A stretch of DNA of 5,211 nt. Source: Alphaproteobacteria bacterium. GTDB taxonomy: Bacteria; Pseudomonadota; Alphaproteobacteria; SMXP01. The first letter of the stretch is position 1; the number at the start of each line of letters is the position of its first letter. Positions 1 through 5,211 of this stretch are shown here, piece after piece. Below the pieces are notes generated by a model. It saw only the letters and a list, made by a program, of their open reading frames with translations. It made no database searches and had not been told where the DNA came from. The stretch covers positions 1 through 5,211 of the forward strand of contig JAJFIM010000167.1 of assembly GCA_021774995.1 (NCBI GenBank), read 5' to 3'. The position numbers and the translations under genes were made by a program.

Positions 1-92
1 ACTCTATCTTACCTGATGACGGTCTGCCGCTTTATGCGGGTTATATTGTTGATGCTATCGAGCAGCATCTTGCCAAGGGAGCCGCCGCATGA
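1..92 (+). CDS. korA: 2-oxoacid:ferredoxin oxidoreductase alpha subunit, C-terminal end (partial)
   Basis: Only the last 29 codons are in the window; the reading frame begins at base 3 and ends with TGA at 90-92. The visible tail contains the stretch DGLPLYAGYIVDAIEQHLAK followed by a short alanine-rich end. The tail alone is too short to identify by motif. The call is an inference from position: in this enzyme family the alpha (often gamma-alpha fused) subunit gene lies directly before the beta subunit gene, and here the two overlap by the four bases ATGA. The alpha subunit would hold the CoA-binding and part of the thiamine diphosphate-binding surface of the cytoplasmic complex. Another upstream gene cannot be fully excluded from 29 residues. 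Confidence 0.72.
   Translation, partial: SILPDDGLPLYAGYIVDAIEQHLAKGAAA
75..81 (+). promoter_or_regulatory. Ribosome binding site of korB
   Basis: AAGGGAG lies 7 bases before the ATG at 89, inside the end of the preceding gene. It supports the ATG at 89 as the true start and, with the ATGA overlap, suggests translational coupling of the two subunits. Confidence 0.7.
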
Positions 93-1144
93 GCTTTATG
101 ACCAAGCCGAAGGTCGCGCATCCCCGATCGCGTCATAATGATTTGGGGCTGACACGCCGGGACTATGAAGGCACGATGTCGACTTTGTGCGCGGGCTGCG
201 GACATGATTCGATCACTGCGGCGCTGATTGAGGCGTGTTTTGAAATGAGTCTGCCGCCTCACCGGATCGCAAAAATGAGCGGTATCGGGTGTTCGTCCAA
301 GACACCGGCCTATTTTGCCGGAACCGCCCATGGCTTTAACTCGGTGCATGGACGTATGCCCTCGATCGCCACAGGCGCCAATGCAGCCAATCGGGATCTT
401 TATTACATCGGCATTTCAGGAGACGGCGATTCTTTGTCCATTGGCATGGGGCAGTTTTCGCATGTTATCCGGCGCAATCTGCATATGCTTTATGTTATTG
501 AAAATAATGGTGTTTATGGCCTGACCAAAGGGCAGTTTTCGGCCTCCGCCGATGTCGGATCTATTGCTAAAAAAGGCGAAGTGAACTTGCAATCGCCCAT
601 CGATCCGGTGCTGACCGCGTTGGCGCTGGGGTGTACTTTTGTGGCGCGGAGCTTTTCGGGCGACAAGGAACAATTGGTGCCGCTGATCAAGGCGGCCATG
701 AAACACAGAGGTTTTGCGCTGCTGGATATATTGTCGCCTTGCGTCACGTTTAACGATCATGAAGATTCGACCAAAAGTTACGCCTATACCCGGCAGTTTT
801 ATCACCCGGCCATCCATACGGATTTTGTCGAACCGACGCAGAATATCGCCGCGTCCTATGACGAGGGCGAAGTGTTTCCCGTGACCCTGCATGACGGCAG
901 CAATATTTTGCTGCGCAAGGTGACAAAAGATTACGACCCCACGAACCGGCGGTTGGCGTTTGATTTTGTCGAGGAAAACCTCAAAGGCGGCGAATATTTG
1001 ACCGGCCTTCTTTATATTGACGAGTCGAAGCCGGATTTTCATGACCTGGCCAAAACAGACCACCGCCCCTTGAACGAAATCCCCTATGCTGAATTAAATC
1101 CGGGCGCGGGCGCCATGAAAAAAATCCTCGCGCGTTACCGGTAA
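89..1144 (+). CDS. korB: 2-oxoacid:ferredoxin oxidoreductase beta subunit (KorB type)
   Basis: This 351-residue protein is the thiamine diphosphate and [4Fe-4S] subunit of a cytoplasmic enzyme that oxidatively decarboxylates a 2-oxoacid with CoA, giving acyl-CoA, CO2 and reduced ferredoxin. Seen in the sequence: the cluster cysteines C34 and C37 in LCAGCGHDS, C68 in GIGCSSK and C218 in LSPCVTF; the diphosphate-binding motif starting GDGDS at 111 and ending near the NN at 139-140; and the family stretch GVYGLTKGQ at 141-149. The carboxy-terminal third carries VTLHDGSN and the DYDPTNR element, which I associate with the longer KorB proteins rather than the shorter pyruvate PorB type. That favours 2-oxoglutarate, but the substrate remains an inference. 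The start at 89 has a good ribosome binding site and overlaps the korA stop. Expression would follow a promoter upstream of the window. Confidence 0.93.
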   Translation: MSFMTKPKVAHPRSRHNDLGLTRRDYEGTMSTLCAGCGHDSITAALIEACFEMSLPPHRIAKMSGIGCSSKTPAYFAGTAHGFNSVHGRMPSIATGANAANRDLYYIGISGDGDSLSIGMGQFSHVIRRNLHMLYVIENNGVYGLTKGQFSASADVGSIAKKGEVNLQSPIDPVLTALALGCTFVARSFSGDKEQLVPLIKAAMKHRGFALLDILSPCVTFNDHEDSTKSYAYTRQFYHPAIHTDFVEPTQNIAASYDEGEVFPVTLHDGSNILLRKVTKDYDPTNRRLAFDFVEENLKGGEYLTGLLYIDESKPDFHDLAKTDHRPLNEIPYAELNPGAGAMKKILARYR

Positions 1145-1169
1145 GAGCACGGACGCGCCATCTCGCACT

Positions 1170-2231
1170 TCACGTCCGCCACCTGAGCGTTGCCGGTTTG
1201 ACGGGGTTGACGAAGGCGCGTCTCTCGGCGCGCGCCGCGATCCATTCTTTCTTGATCCGCATGTACCATTTTTGCAGTATGTCGGCGTCGTTGATCAGCA
1301 TCATCTCAGGGTTAAATGCTAAGCTTTCATTCTGTAAGCCGATGATCCACTGGTCCTGGGTTAAAAATTTACGCGCAAAGCGGCTCAAAAAAGGCTTGAA
1401 AAGAGTGAGCCAGCCTTGCGTCCAATACACAAAATTCGTGACTTCCACGCGCGCGCCGTCAATTGGCGTGATGGCGGTGAGGTTGCAGATGTGATGGGTC
1501 CCCACGCGAATATGCTCAAGCCTTAACCCAGGCAGGCAAAAGGAAATCTCGGTTGTGCGATCCCCGCCCAGCGCGCGGTAGATCACGGAGTTTGACGAGG
1601 GCGGATGGCGCACCATGGTGAAGCCCAAAGGAGAGGGCTCATAGGCTTTTTCTTTTTCCTTGAGGTTACCCGGTTGCCGCCACAAAAGATTGCGATGGAC
1701 ATAAGGCCCGTGGGCGGGGTCCAGAAGCCCGAAGACGGCATTGTCCATGCTGGTCTGAAAAACAAGCGGCGTGGCGATATTGTAAGTGCGCGCGCCAATC
1801 TCCGGGATGGCAAACGGGGCGGGCAGGGCGCCTGCGTCCTCGGGCGCGTCTTCGCTTAAATAAATCCAGATATTGCCTTGTATTTCACGGCATGGATATG
1901 TCCGTACACAGATTTTTCCAATATCCGCCTTTTGCGATTTGACCAAAGAAGGGACCGCGGCGCAGCGTCCGCCGGCGTCGAACCGCCAACCATGAAAAGG
2001 GCAAGTGATTTGACGCCCGTCAAAGACGCCTTTGGAAAGTTGAACGCCCCGATGCGGGCACAGATCGCGCAGAGCGAAAGGCGCGCCATCGGCGTCCCGG
2101 CCCAGCAGGATGGGTTGTTCCATAAACACCTTGCCGATCATCCGCCCTGGCGTCAGCAGATGTCCGGGCGTCGCGAGATACCACAAATCCATCAGATAAG
2201 CGTTAGTCGCGCTGGCCGCCTTATCCCCCAT
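1170..2231 (-). CDS. Rieske 2Fe-2S non-haem iron oxygenase, substrate unknown
   Basis: This 353-residue protein has the architecture of the alpha (terminal oxygenase) subunit of Rieske non-haem iron oxygenases, which use O2 and electrons from a reductase to hydroxylate or demethylate an organic substrate. The amino-terminal Rieske domain shows C58-P-H60 in LCPHRG and C77-x2-H80 in CPFHGW, the four ligands of a 2Fe-2S cluster. The catalytic domain shows D171-x2-H174-x4-H179 in LLDPAHGPYVH, supplying the two iron-binding histidines. D293 in TQDQWIIGLQ is a good candidate for the third iron ligand. There is no signal peptide, although WLTLFKPFL near residue 274 is hydrophobic. It follows the CCA gene by 9 bases, so it is probably its operon partner. 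No ferredoxin or reductase gene is nearby, so it presumably borrows an electron donor. The exact substrate (aromatic, sterol-like or other) cannot be read from the sequence. Confidence 0.9.
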   Translation of the reverse strand: MGDKAASATNAYLMDLWYLATPGHLLTPGRMIGKVFMEQPILLGRDADGAPFALRDLCPHRGVQLSKGVFDGRQITCPFHGWRFDAGGRCAAVPSLVKSQKADIGKICVRTYPCREIQGNIWIYLSEDAPEDAGALPAPFAIPEIGARTYNIATPLVFQTSMDNAVFGLLDPAHGPYVHRNLLWRQPGNLKEKEKAYEPSPLGFTMVRHPPSSNSVIYRALGGDRTTEISFCLPGLRLEHIRVGTHHICNLTAITPIDGARVEVTNFVYWTQGWLTLFKPFLSRFARKFLTQDQWIIGLQNESLAFNPEMMLINDADILQKWYMRIKKEWIAARAERRAFVNPVKPATLRWRT

Positions 2232-2236
2232 CTCTA

Positions 2237-2242
2237 CCCCTC
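2237..2242 (-). promoter_or_regulatory. Ribosome binding site of the Rieske oxygenase gene, overlapping the cca stop
   Basis: On the minus strand GAGGGG stands 5 bases before the ATG at 2231 and shares bases with the TGA stop of the upstream gene. Ribosomes ending cca would finish on top of this site, which argues for coupled translation and fixes the start at 2231. Confidence 0.65.
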
Positions 2243-3494
2243 ACATGATTGTGGCTTGAACGACGGCTTTCAGTCTTTCAATAAGTGAAAACCTGTCTTG
2301 CGTGAACTCCGCATCCACCCACCAGTCTTCGACCGCCGCCAGCACGCGCCCGACCTCAGGGCCAGGGGGAACGCCGGCGGCCAAAACGTCTTTGCCCTTT
2401 AAAGGAAAGACGGGCCGTTCCCATGTTTTGGCGACTTCCAGCAGGGCGCGCCAACGCACAGTGTTGGATTTTTTGGCGTCCGCACTCCACGTCAGCATCA
2501 GGCGGTCGAGGAAGGCGCGCCGCCCCATCCGGTACAGCGCCAAACGGGTTTCACGCATGGAGAGATAGCAGACCAATTCTTGGTTTTCTCGGGCTATGGC
2601 GAGCAGCCGGTCGCGCAAGGCGTTGGAGAGTTTCCAGCGCTGGGTGAGAGCCCGCGCCGCCATTTCAGTGTTCTCCGTCAGGGCGGCGAGGCGCAATTGC
2701 TCATCGCACGTAAATAAGTGATCGCGTTCAATTTCGATAAGATGCGCCAGGCGATTGGCGTGGCGCGCCTCGGGCAGTATATCGTTCAGCAACTTGTTCT
2801 CGATCATAAGATCCACGATGGGGGCCGCTCTGTCCGCTTTCAAGAGTTTGAGAAATTCGGCTTGCACGCGTTCGCCCGATAAAGTTTTCAGGCCTTGCGC
2901 GGCGCGCGCGCACGCCTCTAGGCCCGCCTCATCCGGGGCGCCGGTTGCATAGCGGGCGTTAAAACGGAAAAAACGCAATATGCGCAAATAATCTTCTGCG
3001 ATACGCGCATCCGCATCGCCGATAAAGCGCACCCGGCCCGCTTTGGCGTCAGCTATGCCGCCGACCGGATCAAACAGCGTTCCGTCGGGATCGGCGTAAA
3101 TGGCGTTCATGGTGAAGTCGCGGCGCGCGGCGTCTTGATCCCAATCGTTTGTGAAGGCGACCTTGGCGCGCCGTCCGTCCGTTTCGATATCGGCCCTTAA
3201 TGTTGTGATCTCAAAGGGCGCGCCGTGCGCAATCGCGGTGATGGTGCCGTGGTCAATGCCGGTGGGGATGGCTTTTAGTCCCGCTGCTTCCAAAAGGGCG
3301 ATAACGGCGCCCGGTTCGTGTATGGTCGCAAGATCTATGTCTTCGACGGCCTCACCTAAAAGCGCATTGCGCACGCAGCCGCCCACGAAGCGCACGGGCG
3401 CCGCCTCGCCCGGCGGGCTGAGCGCCCGGATTATCTGGCCTGTCGCCGCGCCGTGCAGCCAGTCTTGATTTTGCAGCCGTTCTGTCTTCCCCAT
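2241..3494 (-). CDS. cca: CCA-adding tRNA nucleotidyltransferase (class II)
   Basis: This 417-residue protein belongs to the class II nucleotidyltransferases that add or repair the CCA end of tRNA in the cytoplasm. Counted from the ATG at 3494, it shows the head motif FVGGCVRNALLG at 36-47, the metal-binding D52-x-D54 in EDIDLAT, HGT at 82-84, EITTLR at 95-100, RRDFTMNA at 124-131, DPVGG at 142-146, and the RIAEDYLRILRFFRF stretch at 164-178. GERVQAEFLKLL at 207-218 follows. The sequence after the head motif lacks the basic signature that marks bacterial poly(A) polymerase I, so a CCA role is preferred; partial CC- or A-adding activity is not excluded. The open frame extends to a TTG at 3584, but those 30 extra codons look unlike the family and cross a likely promoter, so I chose 3494. 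The Shine-Dalgarno match there is weak: GGAAGG sits 14 bases upstream. The Rieske gene follows directly. Confidence 0.92.
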   Translation of the reverse strand: MGKTERLQNQDWLHGAATGQIIRALSPPGEAAPVRFVGGCVRNALLGEAVEDIDLATIHEPGAVIALLEAAGLKAIPTGIDHGTITAIAHGAPFEITTLRADIETDGRRAKVAFTNDWDQDAARRDFTMNAIYADPDGTLFDPVGGIADAKAGRVRFIGDADARIAEDYLRILRFFRFNARYATGAPDEAGLEACARAAQGLKTLSGERVQAEFLKLLKADRAAPIVDLMIENKLLNDILPEARHANRLAHLIEIERDHLFTCDEQLRLAALTENTEMAARALTQRWKLSNALRDRLLAIARENQELVCYLSMRETRLALYRMGRRAFLDRLMLTWSADAKKSNTVRWRALLEVAKTWERPVFPLKGKDVLAAGVPPGPEVGRVLAAVEDWWVDAEFTQDRFSLIERLKAVVQATIM

Positions 3495-3525
3495 TTTTAA
3501 ACGCTGGGCCTTCCTGAAAACTGAC

Positions 3526-3544
3526 TTTGGGGCGTTCCCCCAAA
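3526..3544 (-). repeat. Perfect 7-bp hairpin in the likely cca leader
   Basis: TTTGGGG at 3526-3532 pairs perfectly with CCCCAAA at 3538-3544 around a 5-base loop. It lies 32 bases before the cca ATG and just after the proposed promoter, so it could form at the 5' end of the cca mRNA. There is no run of T directly after the stem on the minus strand, so it does not look like an intrinsic terminator. Confidence 0.5.
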
Positions 3545-3546
3545 CG

Positions 3547-3576
3547 ATTACAATGCTCGCGCAAGGTATAGCCCAA
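3547..3576 (-). promoter_or_regulatory. Candidate sigma70-type promoter for cca and the Rieske gene
   Basis: Read on the minus strand, TTGGGC (3576-3571) and TGTAAT (3552-3547) are separated by 18 bases. The -10 element matches TATAAT at five of six positions; the -35 matches only the TTG. Transcription would begin near 3540, immediately before the hairpin and about 45 bases before the ATG at 3494. The weak -35 keeps confidence low. Confidence 0.3.
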
Positions 3577-3719
3577 GTCCGCAAGGAATGAATATGAAAT
3601 AAACGCGAGGGCCGCCATTACGCGCGGAAGGCAAAGGCCTTAAAACGCAAGATTGTCACGGACGGCAGTGCTCTACCGGAAGGAGATCGCGCCGCGATTT
3701 TCGCCGCCGCCCGCCCTTA

Positions 3720-3747
3720 GATTCTTAAGGATCACGTAAATTTTACG
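3720..3747. promoter_or_regulatory. Candidate regulatory cluster: GANTC site, near-CtrA box, 13-bp palindrome
   Basis: GATTC at 3720-3724 fits the GANTC site methylated by CcrM in many alphaproteobacteria. TTAA at 3725-3728, seven bases, then GTAA at 3736-3739 matches the CtrA box TTAA-N7-TTAA except for one base. CGTAAA at 3735-3740 and TTTACG at 3742-3747 form a perfect inverted repeat around one central T, a shape typical of a dimeric regulator site. The sequences are directly visible; their use is inference, and short AT-rich motifs arise by chance. Confidence 0.3.
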
Positions 3748-3776
3748 AGAGTTGCTGGCTTCTTTAAGCTTCGAGG

Positions 3777-3786
3777 CTTTATAAAG
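3777..3786. repeat. 10-bp perfect palindrome CTTTATAAAG before the DsbD-like gene
   Basis: CTTTATAAAG is a perfect palindrome ending 6 bases before the ATG at 3793. It contains TATAAA at 3780-3785, which resembles a -10 element, but no good -35 sits at 16-18 bases upstream (the nearest, TTGCTG at 3752-3757, is 22 away). It could be an operator, a -10 box or chance. Confidence 0.3.
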
Positions 3787-3789
3787 AGG
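3784..3789 (+). promoter_or_regulatory. Possible ribosome binding site of the DsbD-like gene
   Basis: AAGAGG ends only 3 bases before the ATG at 3793, which is short. For the ATG at 3802 the gap would be 12 bases. The ATG at 3817 has its own weak GAGAG at 3804-3808, 8 bases upstream. The site therefore does not settle which ATG is used. Confidence 0.35.
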
Positions 3790-3792
3790 CAA

Positions 3793-5211
3793 ATGAGCGG
3801 CATGAGAGAAAACGTGATGAGGCTGTTTTTAGGCAGAGCGGGAAGGTGGGCGCTGACCTTGGTCGGCGTTTACGCTTTTTTGTGGACGTCAAACCCAGTA
3901 GAGGCGGACACAGCCTTAAAGTCGTTTGCGTCGACGGATAATGTAGAAGCCGAATTGATGGCCGAAACCCTCGACGTAGCGGCGGGCGCGAGCTTTTTTG
4001 TCGCGCTGCGCCAAAAAATCCGGCCGGGGTGGCATACCTATTGGCAAAACCCCGGTGATTCCGGCGCGCCGACAACCATTGAATGGGATATGCCCACGGG
4101 GTTTGCCGCAAGCGACATCTACTGGCCGGCGCCGGAGCGCATCCCCGTCGGCCCCTTGATGAATTTTGGCTATAAAGACGAAATCTTTCTGTTGGCGCGG
4201 ATCACGGCGCCCCGCGATCTGGGCCTGACGACGCGCGTGGCCCTCAAAGCACATGTCCGATGGCTGGTGTGCGAAGAAATTTGCATACCCGAAGAAGTGG
4301 ATATGATGCTGGATTTGCCGGTCACGCGGGCCGCGCCAATGGCCGATCCGGTGTCTCAGGCGGAGATCAAGCGGGCGCGCTCACTCATGCCGCAATCCGC
4401 CCGATGGAAAACCACGGCCAGCCTGGAGGGCGACCGCGTTGTTCTGGCTTTACAAGGCGCGGAATGGTTTTCCGTCTTTAGTGAAGGCCGCGTGGTTTCA
4501 GCATCATTCTTTCCTTATACAGAAGGTTTGATCGCCAATGCGCCCAAACAAGAATTGCATTTCGGGAAAAACGGTTTCGCCTTTATGCTGACGCCGGGAT
4601 ACAAGGTCAAAAACGAACAAGCGCTACCCGCGGATGGGCTTGACGGCGTTGTGGTTCTGACCCAGAGGCCGCCGGCGGGCGGCGCGGAAATGCGGGCGTC
4701 GTTCACGGTAAACGCCGCCATTGGGGGCGTTCCTGATGGCGTGATGGACCAGGCGCTCGCTCCACCGGCGCAAAGCGTGATCACGCTTTCGCTCGGGACC
4801 GCGCTTTTATTCGCTCTGCTGGGCGGGCTCCTGCTCAATCTTATGCCGTGCGTGTTACCGGTTTTGTCAATGAAAGCGCTGAGCCTTGTTCAGAGTGCTC
4901 AAAAACACCCGGCTGAGGCGCGCGCCAGCGGCTTGGCCTATGCCGCCGGCGTGGTCCTCACTTTCCTCGTTATCGCGGCGGGACTTGTGGTCCTTCGATC
5001 CGCAGGCGAACAGATTGGTTGGGGGTTTCAACTTCAATCGCCGGTGTTTGTGACGGCGATGACCTATCTCATCTTCATGGTCGGACTCAATCTCTCCGGC
5101 GTTTTTGATATGGGGCAACCTCTCGCAAATATGGGCGGCGCGTTGGTGGAAAAAAGCGGCAGGGGAGCGAGTTTTTTCACGGGCGTATTGGCCAGCCTGG
5201 TGGCAACGCCC
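3793..5211 (+). CDS. DsbD/ScsB-like thiol:disulfide reductase, N-terminal 473 residues (partial, runs off the end)
   Basis: This gene encodes an inner-membrane protein that would carry electrons from cytoplasmic thioredoxin to periplasmic thiol proteins. A signal peptide is visible: arginines at 10, 15 and 18, a hydrophobic core at about 19-31, and likely cleavage after VEA at 36-38. A periplasmic DsbD_N-like domain follows, with GWHTYWQNPGDSG at 79-91 and the redox pair C160 and C164 in WLVCEEICIPE. Residues about 180-327 look like a second, cysteine-free beta-rich periplasmic domain. The CcdA/DsbD-type membrane domain then begins: helices near 331-350, 381-401 and 418-438, with C353 in MPCVLPV as the first membrane cysteine. 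The window ends at LVATP, exactly where the family usually has the second cysteine (TPC); a thioredoxin domain probably follows. The start is uncertain: in-frame ATGs at 3802 and 3817 also leave a good signal peptide. The layout resembles ScsB more than E. coli DsbD. Confidence 0.88.
   Translation, partial: MSGMRENVMRLFLGRAGRWALTLVGVYAFLWTSNPVEADTALKSFASTDNVEAELMAETLDVAAGASFFVALRQKIRPGWHTYWQNPGDSGAPTTIEWDMPTGFAASDIYWPAPERIPVGPLMNFGYKDEIFLLARITAPRDLGLTTRVALKAHVRWLVCEEICIPEEVDMMLDLPVTRAAPMADPVSQAEIKRARSLMPQSARWKTTASLEGDRVVLALQGAEWFSVFSEGRVVSASFFPYTEGLIANAPKQELHFGKNGFAFMLTPGYKVKNEQALPADGLDGVVVLTQRPPAGGAEMRASFTVNAAIGGVPDGVMDQALAPPAQSVITLSLGTALLFALLGGLLLNLMPCVLPVLSMKALSLVQSAQKHPAEARASGLAYAAGVVLTFLVIAAGLVVLRSAGEQIGWGFQLQSPVFVTAMTYLIFMVGLNLSGVFDMGQPLANMGGALVEKSGRGASFFTGVLASLVATP

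Larger units (their letters stand above)
3495..3792. other. Divergent intergenic region between cca and the DsbD-like gene
   Basis: These 298 bases separate two genes transcribed away from each other, so promoters for both should lie here. I see a hairpin and a moderate minus-strand promoter near cca. Nearer the DsbD-like gene are a GANTC site, a near-CtrA box and two palindromes, listed separately. The middle (about 3600-3720) holds no convincing gene: a plus-strand open frame ending at the TAG at 3718-3720 has no usable start codon. Confidence 0.6.

Noticed and set aside
416..1063. 215-codon minus-strand frame opposite korB
   Set aside because: It is a shadow of korB, which has clear family motifs through the whole stretch; the shadow has no recognisable domain.
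1150..1178. Inverted repeat CGGACG/CGTCCG as a bidirectional terminator
   Set aside because: The stem is only 6 bp with a 17-base loop and no T-run on either side, and one arm lies in the Rieske coding end.
1878..2288. 136-codon plus-strand frame opposite the Rieske gene and the cca end
   Set aside because: It is antisense to the conserved Rieske domain and crosses a gene boundary; its composition is that of a shadow frame.
3495..3584. N-terminal extension of the cca frame to a TTG at 3584
   Set aside because: The 30 added residues do not look like the start of a CCA enzyme, the region contains a hairpin and a promoter-like sequence, and the family homology fits the ATG at 3494.
3553..3591. 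12-codon plus-strand ORF starting ATG at 3553
   Set aside because: There is no ribosome binding site, it is antisense to the cca leader, and it is too short to support.
3352..3618. 88-codon minus-strand frame starting ATG at 3618
   Set aside because: More than half of it lies over the cca start in another frame, its later part is an arginine- and glycine-rich shadow of cca, and I recognise no family in it.
3598..3720. Plus-strand open stretch of about 40 codons ending TAG at 3718-3720, possibly a gene remnant
   Set aside because: It has no ATG, GTG or TTG in frame after the preceding stop, and the predicted peptide resembles nothing I know.
3916..4254. Minus-strand frames opposite the start of the DsbD-like gene
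   Set aside because: The plus strand here encodes a recognisable DsbD_N-like domain; the reverse frames are basic, low-complexity shadows.

Overview
This 5.2 kb window looks like ordinary chromosome from an alphaproteobacterium. That placement rests on a mosaic of family resemblances: a KorA/KorB-type 2-oxoacid:ferredoxin oxidoreductase with the long beta subunit, an alphaproteobacterial-looking CCA-adding enzyme, and a DsbD/ScsB-like membrane reductase with a CxxxC amino-terminal domain. Base composition (fairly GC-rich, GC-rich third positions) fits. I cannot name a genus from the sequence. No mobile element, CRISPR array, tRNA or rRNA was seen.

Layout. (1) Bases 1-1144, plus strand: the last 29 codons of a 2-oxoacid:ferredoxin oxidoreductase alpha subunit and the complete beta subunit, joined by an ATGA stop/start overlap. 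(2) Bases 1170-3494, minus strand: an apparent two-gene operon, transcribed right to left, with a CCA-adding tRNA nucleotidyltransferase first and a Rieske non-haem iron oxygenase second, 9 bases apart. This unit converges on the korB end, leaving only 25 bases between the two stop codons. (3) Bases 3495-3792: a 298-base divergent intergenic region with a hairpin, two short palindromes, a GANTC site and a near-match to the CtrA box. (4) Bases 3793-5211, plus strand: the first 473 codons of a DsbD/ScsB-like thiol:disulfide reductase, cut by the window edge just before its expected second membrane cysteine.

How the genes relate. KorA and KorB together would oxidise a 2-oxoacid (2-oxoglutarate most likely) with CoA and pass electrons to ferredoxin. 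The CCA enzyme matures or repairs tRNA 3' ends. The Rieske protein is a terminal oxygenase of unknown substrate whose electron donor is not encoded here. The DsbD-like protein would carry cytoplasmic thiol electrons to the periplasm. Several are redox proteins, but nothing shows that they act in one pathway; the arrangement looks like neighbouring housekeeping and metabolic operons.

I did not find a convincing undescribed system. The points most worth a second look are the tight CCA-Rieske pairing, the over-representation of the palindrome GGCGCGCC, and the motif cluster in the divergent promoter region.
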